Shown: positions 1 to 5,763 of the stretch, one piece after another
Position numbering within the stretch: the stretch's first letter is position 1
Layout: each line of letters begins with the position of its first letter
Origin: Clostridia bacterium
GTDB lineage: Bacteria; Bacillota_A; Clostridia; Oscillospirales; CAG-272
NCBI GenBank assembly: GCA_017533545.1
Contig: JAFXHW010000065.1
Span: 1-5,763, forward strand
Direction of reading: 5' to 3'
Length of the DNA stretch: 5,763 bases
The notes under the pieces: generated by a model
What the model saw: the letters and a program-made list of their open reading frames with translations, nothing else
Told to the model about the DNA's origin: nothing
Database searches by the model: none
Program-made: the position numbers and the translations under genes

Positions 1-1059
1 CGTCAGGGCACAAAATGGTGCATCTACCCTCTCTATGACTACGCACACCCCATTCAGGACGCGACCGAGGGTATTACCTACTCGCTCTGCTCGCTGGAAT
101 TTGAAAACAACCGTCCTCTTTACAACTGGGTTGTAAAGAGCCTCGGATTGTTTAAGCCCGAACCCCGTCAGATCGAGTTTGCAAGAATGAACGTAACAAA
201 CACCGTTATGTCCAAGCGTTATCTGCGCAAGCTTGTATATGACAACTATGTTGACGGCTGGGATGATCCCCGTATGCCCACTCTCTGCGCGCTCCGCCGC
301 CGCGGATACACTCCCTCCTCCATTTTCGAGTTCGTACGCCGCTCGGGTATTGCAAAGGTAAACAGCCTTATCGACATCCGTCTGCTCGAGCACTGCATCC
401 GCGAAGAGCTCAACGAGTCGGCAGACCGCAGAATTGCTATCATGAAGCCTATCAAGGTAGTTATCACCAACTACCCCGAGGATAAAGAAGAGATCTTCAA
501 TCTCCCCAACAATCCGAGCAATCCCGATGCAGGCACTCGCGAAGTATATTTCACCCGCGAAATTTACATCGATGCCGACGACTTTGCCGAAGTTCCCCCT
601 CCGAAGTTCCACCGTCTTAAGCCCGACGGCGAGGTTCGACTTATGGGCGGATATATCGTCAAGCTCGACGAGATCGTAAAGAACGAGGACGGCAGCATTG
701 CCGAGCTCCGCTGCACAGCAGACCTCGAAACAGGCAACGGCAATCCCTCCGACGGCCGCAAGATCAAGGGTACTATCCACTGGCTTTCCGCCAAGTATGC
801 AAAGGATGCCGACATTATTCTCTTTGACAGCCTCTTCAACGTTGAAAACGTAAACGAGCTTTCAGAAGAGAATATGTTCGACTACCTCAACCCCAATTCA
901 CGCACAAAGCTTGAGGGATGCAAGATTGAGCCCTCACTTGCAGATGCAAAGGCAGGCGAGAGATTCCAGTTCGTACGAACCGGATATTTCACTCCCGATT
1001 CCAAGTACCCGAACACCTTCAACCGCATCGTTTCGCTCAAAGACAGCTACAAAGCATAA
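1..1059 (+). CDS. glnS: Glutaminyl-tRNA synthetase, C-terminal 352 residues (5' end outside window)
   Basis: This cytoplasmic class I aminoacyl-tRNA synthetase charges tRNA-Gln with glutamine using ATP. The frame is open from base 1, so the start, the Rossmann-fold N-terminus and the HIGH motif lie upstream. About 200 residues are missing compared with the roughly 550-residue E. coli enzyme. Visible landmarks are WCIYPLYDYAHPIQD near the fragment start, PRQIEFARMN, and the class I KMSKS-equivalent VMSKR at fragment residues 69-73 (205-219). These are followed by GWDDPRMPT and LRRRGYTP. From about residue 145 to the end runs the two-beta-barrel anticodon-binding domain, with VRLMGGYIVK, GRKIKGTIHWLS and EPSLADAKAGERFQFVRTGYF. 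That barrel domain separates GlnRS from bacterial GluRS, whose anticodon domain is helical. The gene ends at TAA 1057-1059 and is followed by a hairpin and then metY on the same strand. Many Firmicutes lack GlnRS and make Gln-tRNA by GatCAB transamidation, so its presence is a useful lineage trait. No frame disruption is seen. Confidence 0.97.
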   Translation, partial: RQGTKWCIYPLYDYAHPIQDATEGITYSLCSLEFENNRPLYNWVVKSLGLFKPEPRQIEFARMNVTNTVMSKRYLRKLVYDNYVDGWDDPRMPTLCALRRRGYTPSSIFEFVRRSGIAKVNSLIDIRLLEHCIREELNESADRRIAIMKPIKVVITNYPEDKEEIFNLPNNPSNPDAGTREVYFTREIYIDADDFAEVPPPKFHRLKPDGEVRLMGGYIVKLDEIVKNEDGSIAELRCTADLETGNGNPSDGRKIKGTIHWLSAKYAKDADIILFDSLFNVENVNELSEENMFDYLNPNSRTKLEGCKIEPSLADAKAGERFQFVRTGYFTPDSKYPNTFNRIVSLKDSYKA

Positions 1060-1068
1060 CACACTGCT

Positions 1069-1108
1069 AATAATCCCATGTGCTCAAACAGGGCACATGG
1101 GTATTATT
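1069..1108 (+). terminator. Hairpin between glnS and metY, probable weak intrinsic terminator
   Basis: The arms CCCATGTGC (1075-1083) and GCACATGGG (1093-1101) are perfect reverse complements. The stem extends inward by a T-G and a C-G pair to leave the loop AAACA. It extends outward by six A/T pairs (1069-1074 with 1103-1108) around one bulged T. The 3' side carries only TATTATTT rather than a pure T run, so termination may be partial, with readthrough into metY. The hairpin fills most of the 66-nt gap between the two genes. Confidence 0.65.
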
Positions 1109-1110
1109 TA

Positions 1111-1117
1111 AGAAAGG
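1111..1117 (+). promoter_or_regulatory. Ribosome binding site of metY
   Basis: AGAAAGG ends 8 nt before ATG 1126. It decides the start, because the in-frame ATG at 1078 lies inside the hairpin arm and has no Shine-Dalgarno sequence. Confidence 0.7.
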
Positions 1118-1125
1118 TTTATCCA

Positions 1126-2412
1126 ATGTCCGATTACAAGCTTTCAACAAAGGCAGTACAGTCCGGTTACACTCCCAAAAACGGTGAGCCCCGCATTCTG
1201 CCAATATATCAGTCAACTACATTCAAATACGATTCAAGTGTCGAGATGGGCGACCTTTTCGACCTCAAGGCCAGCGGTTATTTCTACACACGCCTTGCCA
1301 ATCCCACCAACGACTGCGCCGCCGCACGACTTTGCGACATGGAGAACGGATATGCCGCAATACTGACGTCTTCCGGTCAGGCTGCCAACTTCTTTGCACT
1401 TTTTAACATCGTTTCGGCAGGCGAGCATATTGTCGCTTCCACAGCCATCTACGGCGGAACATTCAACCTCATTTCTGTAACAATGAAGCGCATGGGTATC
1501 GAAACTACATTTGTTCACCCTGACTGCAACGAAGAGGAGCTGAACGCCGCATTCAAGCCGAACACAAAGGCAGTTTTTGCAGAAACACTTTCAAACCCCT
1601 CCCTTATTGTACTTGATATTGAGAAGTTCTCCGCAGCAGCTCACGCTCACGGAGTACCGCTTATCGTAGACAACACCTTCCCCACCCCCGTCAACTGCCA
1701 TCCTTTTGATTTCGGTGCGGATATCGTTACACATTCAACAACCAAGTACATCGATGGTCATGCATCGACGGTAGGAGGAGCAATCATCGACAGCGGTAAT
1801 TTTGATTGGCTCGAGCAGGACGACAAATATCCCTGCCTTACTGAGCCCGACGAATCGTATCACGGTATCGCCTACGCCCAGACCTTTGGCAAGGCAGCTT
1901 ACATAACCAAGGCAACCGCACAGCTCATGCGTGATCTCGGTTCGATTCAGGCACCTATGAACTCTTTTTTGATCAACCTCGGCCTTGAAACCCTTCCTCT
2001 TCGCATGAAAAAGCATTGTGACAATGCGCTTGAAATTGCAAAATATCTAAAGGCCGATTCCCGCGTATCGTGGGTATCCTTCCCTTCTCTTGAAGGCGAT
2101 AAATACTATGGTATCGCTAAAAAATACATGCCCAACGGCAGCTGCGGTGTTATATCATTCGGTGTAAAGGGCGGACGCGAGGCAGCCACTGTATTTATGG
2201 ATTCGCTCCGACTTGCGGCTGTTGTTACCCACGTTGCAGATGCGCGCACCTGCGTTCTGCATCCCGCATCGACCACTCACCGCCAGATGTCGGACGATCA
2301 GCTCATCGCCTGCGGCGTTTCCCCCGACCTTATCCGTCTGTCTGTCGGTATCGAAGATGCATCGGACATCATTGCCGATATCGATCAGGCCCTTAAAAAA
2401 GCGACCAAGTAA
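1126..2412 (+). CDS. metY: O-acetylhomoserine sulfhydrylase (O-acetylhomoserine aminocarboxypropyltransferase)
   Basis: This is a cytoplasmic PLP enzyme of the Cys/Met metabolism (cystathionine gamma-synthase-like) family. By homology it makes homocysteine from O-acetylhomoserine and sulfide, the direct sulfhydrylation route to methionine. It has 428 residues, a normal full length. Visible motifs are GYFYTRLANPT, with Y54 and R56 expected to contact PLP phosphate; TSSGQAA (81-87); STAIYGGT, with Y109 expected to stack on the PLP ring; VDNTF, with D182 expected to bind the pyridine nitrogen; and STTKYIDGH, where K207 is the predicted Schiff-base lysine. LIRLSVGIED near the C-terminus supplies the expected substrate-carboxylate arginine. 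The long segment between about residues 225 and 300, including MNSFLINLGLETLPLRM, fits the sulfhydrylase branch better than cystathionine gamma-synthase or gamma-lyase. Exact substrate (O-acetyl versus O-succinyl homoserine) is inferred. It lies downstream of glnS. No S-box or T-box leader can fit in the short gap upstream. Confidence 0.93.
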   Translation: MSDYKLSTKAVQSGYTPKNGEPRILPIYQSTTFKYDSSVEMGDLFDLKASGYFYTRLANPTNDCAAARLCDMENGYAAILTSSGQAANFFALFNIVSAGEHIVASTAIYGGTFNLISVTMKRMGIETTFVHPDCNEEELNAAFKPNTKAVFAETLSNPSLIVLDIEKFSAAAHAHGVPLIVDNTFPTPVNCHPFDFGADIVTHSTTKYIDGHASTVGGAIIDSGNFDWLEQDDKYPCLTEPDESYHGIAYAQTFGKAAYITKATAQLMRDLGSIQAPMNSFLINLGLETLPLRMKKHCDNALEIAKYLKADSRVSWVSFPSLEGDKYYGIAKKYMPNGSCGVISFGVKGGREAATVFMDSLRLAAVVTHVADARTCVLHPASTTHRQMSDDQLIACGVSPDLIRLSVGIEDASDIIADIDQALKKATK

Positions 2413-2440
2413 AAGTTAATAACGAATATTTCACCCATGG

Positions 2441-2504
2441 AAAATCCTCCGCATATTATATACAGAAAGCCAATTACGGCTTTAATATAAAAACGGAGGA
2501 TTTT
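2441..2504 (+). promoter_or_regulatory. Long hairpin that can sequester the ribosome binding site of the cysteine-rich gene
   Basis: AAAATCCTCCG (2441-2451) is the exact reverse complement of CGGAGGATTTT (2494-2504). The 3' arm contains the Shine-Dalgarno sequence CGGAGGA (2494-2500), 10 nt before ATG 2511. Between the arms the RNA can fold further. TTATAT (2456-2461) pairs with ATATAA (2485-2490), and AAAGCC (2466-2471) pairs with GGCTTT (2478-2483) across the 6-nt loop AATTAC. The arm runs into TTTTT (2501-2505), so the same element could act as a metY terminator. It could instead be a translational switch for the next gene. It matches no riboswitch class I recognise. Pairing is seen in the sequence; function is inferred. 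Confidence 0.6.
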
Positions 2505-2510
2505 TGATTT

Positions 2511-3344
2511 ATGTCAGACAGAAACAATTTCGGTTGTTCTTGTGATGATAGCCGTCACAGCGATGTCGGCACCAACTGCCGTTCATCGCGAGACAGCCTT
2601 ATAAAAAACGGTTGTGGAATAGACGTTAACCGCATACTCGACAGCTGCCGCGACAAGGATTGCTATGAAAACGTTCGCGTATTTTTGACCGGCTGCGGCC
2701 AGGACGTTATAGAAAAAACCAACAACATCCGCGTAAAATCGGCGTGCATTGTATGGACTCAGCTATCTGTTGAGCCGGTACAGTTCAATCGTGGTTTTTA
2801 CAGCGTTGACGTTCGTTTTTACACAAAGCTGGTATTTGAGGGATGCATCTGCCCCGGCAAACCCATAGAATTTGAGGGCATTGCAGTTACAGAAAAGAGA
2901 GTCGTTCTTTTTGGCTCTGAAGGCTGTGTAAAGATTTTCCGATCCGAGCAGGACGGCGGAGATTTCTGCTCCTGTCCCTGCGATATCAAGGCATCGAGCA
3001 ATCTTCCTATTGCCGTATGCGAAGTTGCAGATCCCGTTGTGCTCGGCTGCAAGGTAATCGAGCCCATGAAATGCAAGTGCTGCTGTGCATGCTGCGATCT
3101 GCCCGAAAGAGTATGCCACTGCTGCTCCGAGCCCCTTACAGACTCCAACTGCTCTCGTCATCTCGCTGTTACACTCGGATTTTTCTCTGTACTCCGCATG
3201 GAGCGTCCCGGTCAGTACATTATCAGCGCCACCGAATACAGTGTACCCGACAAGGAATGCTGCTCGCCCGAGGAAAACGACCCCTGCGCACTATTCAGAA
3301 AAATGTGCTTCCCTGTAAGCGAGTTTTATCCCCCTTCCTGCTGA
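2511..3344 (+). CDS. Cysteine-rich protein of unknown function (277 aa, 31 Cys)
   Basis: I do not recognise a named family. The protein resembles conserved hypothetical proteins of Clostridia, but I cannot give it a function. There are 31 cysteines in 277 residues (11%). An N-terminal stretch (1-50) has scattered Cys. A probable beta-rich domain (about 50-145) includes CYENVRVFLT, VEPVQFNRGFYSVDVRFY and PIEFEGIAVTEKRVVLFGSEG. A cysteine cluster (153-205) has the patterns CxCxC (153-157), CxCCCxCC (188-195) and CxCC (202-205). A second hydrophobic/beta segment (216-246) includes VTLGFFSVLRMERPGQY, followed by a Cys-containing tail ending in a terminal Cys. No signal peptide or membrane helix is evident. 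Metal binding, disulfide cross-linking (for example in a spore coat) or a sulfur-rich structural role are all possible. Start ATG 2511 follows the Shine-Dalgarno CGGAGGA, and an in-frame stop at 2505-2507 rules out a longer protein. It lies 98 nt after metY and 27 nt before the next gene, probably co-transcribed with the latter. Confidence 0.85.
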   Translation: MSDRNNFGCSCDDSRHSDVGTNCRSSRDSLIKNGCGIDVNRILDSCRDKDCYENVRVFLTGCGQDVIEKTNNIRVKSACIVWTQLSVEPVQFNRGFYSVDVRFYTKLVFEGCICPGKPIEFEGIAVTEKRVVLFGSEGCVKIFRSEQDGGDFCSCPCDIKASSNLPIAVCEVADPVVLGCKVIEPMKCKCCCACCDLPERVCHCCSEPLTDSNCSRHLAVTLGFFSVLRMERPGQYIISATEYSVPDKECCSPEENDPCALFRKMCFPVSEFYPPSC

Positions 3345-3371
3345 ATTAATTTTTTAAAATAACGGAAGTTT

Positions 3372-4091
3372 ATGAAAAACGATACTACAATTAAGGAAGA
3401 AAGCCCTATAATCGGCACTCTTATGGAGCGGACTCTCCACGCAACTCTTAAAAATCACTATGAAAGCGACAAAGAAAAGCAAGAAATCCGATTTATGGGC
3501 TTTGTTGCCGACATTAAAAACGACAGCGGTATCATTGAGATACAGACCCGATCGTTCAATGCTATGCGCAAGAAGCTTTCTGCCTTTCTTGAACACGAAA
3601 AAGTGACCGTAATTTATCCTGCGGTCAGAAACAAGTGGCTTATCTGGATCGACCCGCACACCGGAGAGATGAGTGAGAAGCGTAAATCGCCTTTAAAGGG
3701 CGGTGTTTACGACGTTTACCGCGAGCTATACAGAATCAAGCAGTATTTGACACACCCAAACTTTCACCTTCGCATACTGCCTGTTGACATTGAGGAATAT
3801 CGCATCTGCGCCCGCTCGATCGACGATCCCAAACGATCAGGCAGATTTGGCTCGACGCGCATGGAGCGTATCCCTATCGGTTTTGGCGACGAAATCGCTA
3901 TAGACTCTCTGGGCGATTACAAAAAGATAATCCCCGACGGTCTTAACGGTGATTTTACCTCTTCCGACTTTGCAAGAATCACAAAAAAGAGCCGTTCGCT
4001 TGCGCAGACAGCTCTTAATGTATTAACTTTTGTAGGTGCGGTCGAGAGAGTTGGAAAGGAAAAGAACAGTATCGTTTACAGAACAAAATAA
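3372..4091 (+). CDS. Putative PD-(D/E)xK-like nuclease-fold protein with winged-helix-like C-terminus
   Basis: This 239-residue protein has no family name that I recognise, though it resembles conserved clostridial hypothetical proteins. In residues 14-60 the order is an N-terminal helix (GTLMERTLHATLKNHY, with E19), a strand ending in FVADI (D47), then GIIEIQT (E56, Q58). This E...D...ExQ arrangement fits the core of the PD-(D/E)xK nuclease superfamily, in a variant where the usual lysine is glutamine, as in CoiA-like competence proteins. Strands follow in KVTVIYP and NKWLIWIDP (78-95), then a basic stretch EKRKSPLKGG. Residues about 194-237 (DFTSSDFARI...RSLAQTALNVLTFVGAVERVG) look like a winged helix-turn-helix that would bind DNA. 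The protein should be soluble. Start ATG 3372 is preceded by CGGAAG with only 3 nt spacing; the in-frame stop TAA 3360-3362 prevents extension. An internal ATG at 3423 would leave E19 but has no Shine-Dalgarno. It follows the cysteine-rich gene by 27 nt and ends at a strong terminator. Function is inferred only from motifs. Confidence 0.75.
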   Translation: MKNDTTIKEESPIIGTLMERTLHATLKNHYESDKEKQEIRFMGFVADIKNDSGIIEIQTRSFNAMRKKLSAFLEHEKVTVIYPAVRNKWLIWIDPHTGEMSEKRKSPLKGGVYDVYRELYRIKQYLTHPNFHLRILPVDIEEYRICARSIDDPKRSGRFGSTRMERIPIGFGDEIAIDSLGDYKKIIPDGLNGDFTSSDFARITKKSRSLAQTALNVLTFVGAVERVGKEKNSIVYRTK

Positions 4092-4121
4092 AAGAGCCGC
4101 ATAATGCGGCTCTTCTCTTTT
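4092..4121. terminator. Bidirectional intrinsic terminator between convergent genes
   Basis: AAGAGCCGCA (4092-4101) and TGCGGCTCTT (4105-4114) form a perfect 10-bp stem with the loop TAA. On the + strand the stem is followed by CTCTTTTTG. On the - strand it is followed by a T-rich tail (TTATTTTG). It begins immediately after the stop codon of the + strand gene and sits 11 nt beyond the stop of the - strand gene, so it probably serves both. Confidence 0.9.
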
Positions 4122-4125
4122 TGCT

Positions 4126-4542
4126 TTACTTATTTACAACGTATGCATCAAGAGCGGGGGTAACTTCCTCGAAAGGAATAGAAGAAGTCATAACAATGTT
4201 GATATTGTGATTTGCGGTGAACTTGTTGAGATTATCAACAAATACTTCGAACTCAGCAACATTGTTTTCGCAGATCTTGAGCGCAGAGTCTATAAAGATA
4301 TCGGTAACGTCGTGATTGGATGCAGCAATACCCGAAACAAAGCCGTAGAGGGCGTGAGCGTCGAAAATAAGGTATTCATCTGTATCGATAAGGCGGGCCT
4401 GGTACTTAACCTCATGAATAAGCTTGTTGCCCTTTTCAATGCAGACAACAGAACCCTTGGTAGCATTGATAGCATCGTTTACCATAGCGATAAGCTGCTT
4501 TGTTTTACCGGTTCCTTTAACTCCAACGATTAATTTGACCAT
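4126..4542 (-). CDS. Small P-loop NTP-binding protein of unknown function (138 aa)
   Basis: The protein opens with a strand and a perfect Walker A motif, LIVGVKGTGKT (G7 to T14), so it should bind a nucleotide triphosphate. A Walker B-like strand DIFIDS gives D85 as the likely magnesium ligand. The following residue is serine rather than the catalytic glutamate usual in active ASCE ATPases. A later strand NINIVMTSS (113-121) sits where a sensor strand would be expected. At 138 residues it holds little more than a minimal P-loop core. It has no membrane segment and no added domain, so it may act with a partner. I recall similar short proteins in Clostridia, but know no assigned role. The start is firm: ATG 4542 follows a perfect AGGAGGA. 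It lies 55 nt downstream of pgi on the same strand with no terminator between, so co-transcription is likely. Confidence 0.85.
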   Translation of the reverse strand: MVKLIVGVKGTGKTKQLIAMVNDAINATKGSVVCIEKGNKLIHEVKYQARLIDTDEYLIFDAHALYGFVSGIAASNHDVTDIFIDSALKICENNVAEFEVFVDNLNKFTANHNINIVMTSSIPFEEVTPALDAYVVNK

Positions 4543-4549
4543 TCTCGTG

Positions 4550-4556
4550 TCCTCCT
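4550..4556 (-). promoter_or_regulatory. Ribosome binding site of the small P-loop gene
   Basis: On the - strand this reads AGGAGGA, a perfect anti-16S match, 7 nt before the ATG at 4542. It indicates strong independent translation even if the gene is transcribed from upstream of pgi. Confidence 0.85.
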
Positions 4557-4597
4557 AAAAAATAGTTTAGTTTATCTAAAGATTTTTGCTTACAAAA

Positions 4598-5763
4598 TTA
4601 TTTCATTCTCTCTTCAAGAATAACTTTCATTTCCTTGAAATCTACGCCTGTCTTGCTAATACCGGGCTTGCCAAGAAGAGCGTACATATTATCCTTGTAT
4701 GCTTCAACTCCGGGCTGATCGAAGGGATTAACTCCGAGGATGTAGCCAGAGATTGCACAAGCGAGCTCAAAGAAATATACCATATAACCGAAGCTGTATG
4801 CGCTTCTGTCATCGATCTCGATAACAAGATTGGGTACATCGCCGTCGTTATGAGCGAGTACTGTTGCTCGGAAAGCGGTCTTGTTAATCTCGTCAAGCGA
4901 CTTGCCCGAAAGGAAGTTGAGTCCGTCGAGGTCATCGGGATCGTTTTCGATCATGCGCTTCGACGAAGACTTAACAACGTCGATTACGGTTTCGAAAATG
5001 AATCTGCGGCCCTGCTGGATATACTGACCAAGCGAATGAAGGTCGGTAGTGTTGATAACCGAGGAGGGGTAGATACCCTTGTGATCTTTGCCTTCGCTTT
5101 CGCCGTAAAGCTGCTTCCACCATTCGGCGGTAAGTGCAAGTGCGGGATCGTAAGCGACAAAGATCTCGGTCGACTTTTCCTTTTCATAAAGCACGTTGCG
5201 GATAGCCGCGTACTTATAGCAGTCGTTCTTTTCGATGTCTGTATCGGTATATGCATTCATGGCGGCGTATGCGCCGTCCATCATAGCCTGAATGTCAATG
5301 CCTGCAACCGCGATGGGAAGAAGGCCAACGGGGGTAAGAACGGAATAGCGTCCGCCGATATTGTCGGGAACGATAAAGGTTTCGTAGCCCTCGGCATCGG
5401 CAAATGCTTTGAGCTTACTGCTCTTGCCGTTCTTGTCAGTGGTAACGAAGATACGGTCGCGAGCGCCTTCCTTGCCATATTTTTCAACGATGAGCTTACG
5501 GAAGATACGGAATGCGAGAGCAGGCTCGGTAGTGTTGCCCGATTTGGAAATTACATTGAGGCAGACACTGCGGTCTTTCACGAGATCGTAGATCTCGTCA
5601 AGAGCCTCGGCAGAAAGTGTATTACCGACGAAGAATACGTCGGGAGTATCCTTTTTGATAAGGTTGTAATTTTGCGATTTTACAAATTCGATGGCTGCTC
5701 GTGCACCGAGGTAGGAACCGCCGATACCGATGACGACGAGTGCGCCGTCCTTGCCGCAAAGGC
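4598..5763 (-). CDS. pgi: Glucose-6-phosphate isomerase, C-terminal 387 residues (5' end outside window)
   Basis: This cytoplasmic glycolytic enzyme interconverts glucose 6-phosphate and fructose 6-phosphate. The frame is open from the window edge, with codons starting at 5761; about 60-70 N-terminal residues are missing compared with the roughly 450-aa Bacillus-type enzyme. The GTG at 5581 is an internal valine, not a start. Landmarks, in fragment numbering, are [10 protein letters not shown] (12-21, 5728-5699), SKSGNTTEP (72-80) for sugar phosphate binding, and the family signatures [14 protein letters not shown] (about 133-146) and [10 protein letters not shown] (347-356). Catalytic residues expected by comparison with Bacillus PGI are all present: E221 in GESEGK, H242 in TDLHSLGQ and K356 in the last signature. 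The SKSGTTTEP loop usual in Bacillus-type enzymes has N for the first T here. The C-terminus ends normally at EERMK with TAA 4600-4598. It is followed on the same strand by the small P-loop gene. Confidence 0.97.
   Translation of the reverse strand, partial: LCGKDGALVVIGIGGSYLGARAAIEFVKSQNYNLIKKDTPDVFFVGNTLSAEALDEIYDLVKDRSVCLNVISKSGNTTEPALAFRIFRKLIVEKYGKEGARDRIFVTTDKNGKSSKLKAFADAEGYETFIVPDNIGGRYSVLTPVGLLPIAVAGIDIQAMMDGAYAAMNAYTDTDIEKNDCYKYAAIRNVLYEKEKSTEIFVAYDPALALTAEWWKQLYGESEGKDHKGIYPSSVINTTDLHSLGQYIQQGRRFIFETVIDVVKSSSKRMIENDPDDLDGLNFLSGKSLDEINKTAFRATVLAHNDGDVPNLVIEIDDRSAYSFGYMVYFFELACAISGYILGVNPFDQPGVEAYKDNMYALLGKPGISKTGVDFKEMKVILEERMK

Noticed and set aside
1078..1125. An upstream ATG giving metY 16 extra residues
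   Set aside because: The ATG is inside a hairpin arm with no Shine-Dalgarno, the extra residues do not look like the family N-terminus, and ATG 1126 has AGAAAGG at good spacing.
2429..2459. Possible promoter in the metY to cysteine-rich gene gap (TATTAT at 2454-2459)
   Set aside because: No convincing -35 box at suitable spacing, and the hexamer is part of the A/T-rich inner stem of the hairpin.
2763..3161. A 132-codon open frame on the - strand opposite the cysteine-rich gene
   Set aside because: It is antisense to a gene with a firm ribosome binding site and start, resembles no known family, and its open length follows from the codon use of the + strand gene.
4207..4533. A 108-codon open frame on the + strand opposite the small P-loop gene
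   Set aside because: The - strand frame has a perfect Walker A motif and Shine-Dalgarno; the + strand frame has neither motif nor ribosome binding site.
4557..4597. Possible promoter on the - strand between pgi and the P-loop gene (TTGTAA followed by TAAACT)
   Set aside because: The spacing is about 15 nt and the match to consensus is poor in an A/T-rich stretch, so I would not call it.
5581..5581. GTG as a start codon for a shorter isomerase
   Set aside because: The frame continues upstream through [14 protein letters not shown] and other conserved Pgi sequence to the window edge, so this is an internal valine.

Overview
The window suggests a genome of the class Clostridia, possibly a gut member of the Oscillospiraceae/Ruminococcaceae. 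The basis is the Bacillus/Clostridium-type glucose-6-phosphate isomerase, the strong AGGAGG-type ribosome binding sites, short intergenic gaps, and three uncharacterised proteins that resemble conserved clostridial families. This placement is an inference from protein style. No rRNA or other marker gene is present.

The left part (1-2412, + strand) holds the 3' two thirds of glnS, encoding glutaminyl-tRNA synthetase. After a 66-nt gap filled mostly by a strong hairpin comes a complete PLP-dependent O-acetylhomoserine sulfhydrylase gene (metY type). The middle part (2413-4091, + strand) begins with a 98-nt gap containing a long hairpin whose 3' arm includes the ribosome binding site of the next gene. 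It continues with a cysteine-rich protein of unknown function (277 aa, 31 Cys) and, 27 nt further on, a 239-aa protein. I read that second protein as a PD-(D/E)xK-like nuclease-fold domain followed by a winged-helix-like C-terminus. A compact bidirectional terminator (4092-4114) closes this unit.

The right part (4126-5763, - strand) is convergent. It holds pgi, cut by the window edge with about 387 C-terminal residues present, followed 55 nt downstream by a small 138-aa P-loop protein of unknown function.

The recognisable genes are housekeeping: tRNA charging, sulfur assimilation into homocysteine/methionine, and glycolysis. I see no mobile element, CRISPR array, tRNA, rRNA or phage gene. 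The parts worth a second look are the three uncharacterised genes and the two intergenic hairpins. The strongest item is the hairpin that can hide the Shine-Dalgarno sequence of the cysteine-rich gene, which lies directly downstream of a sulfur-assimilation gene.
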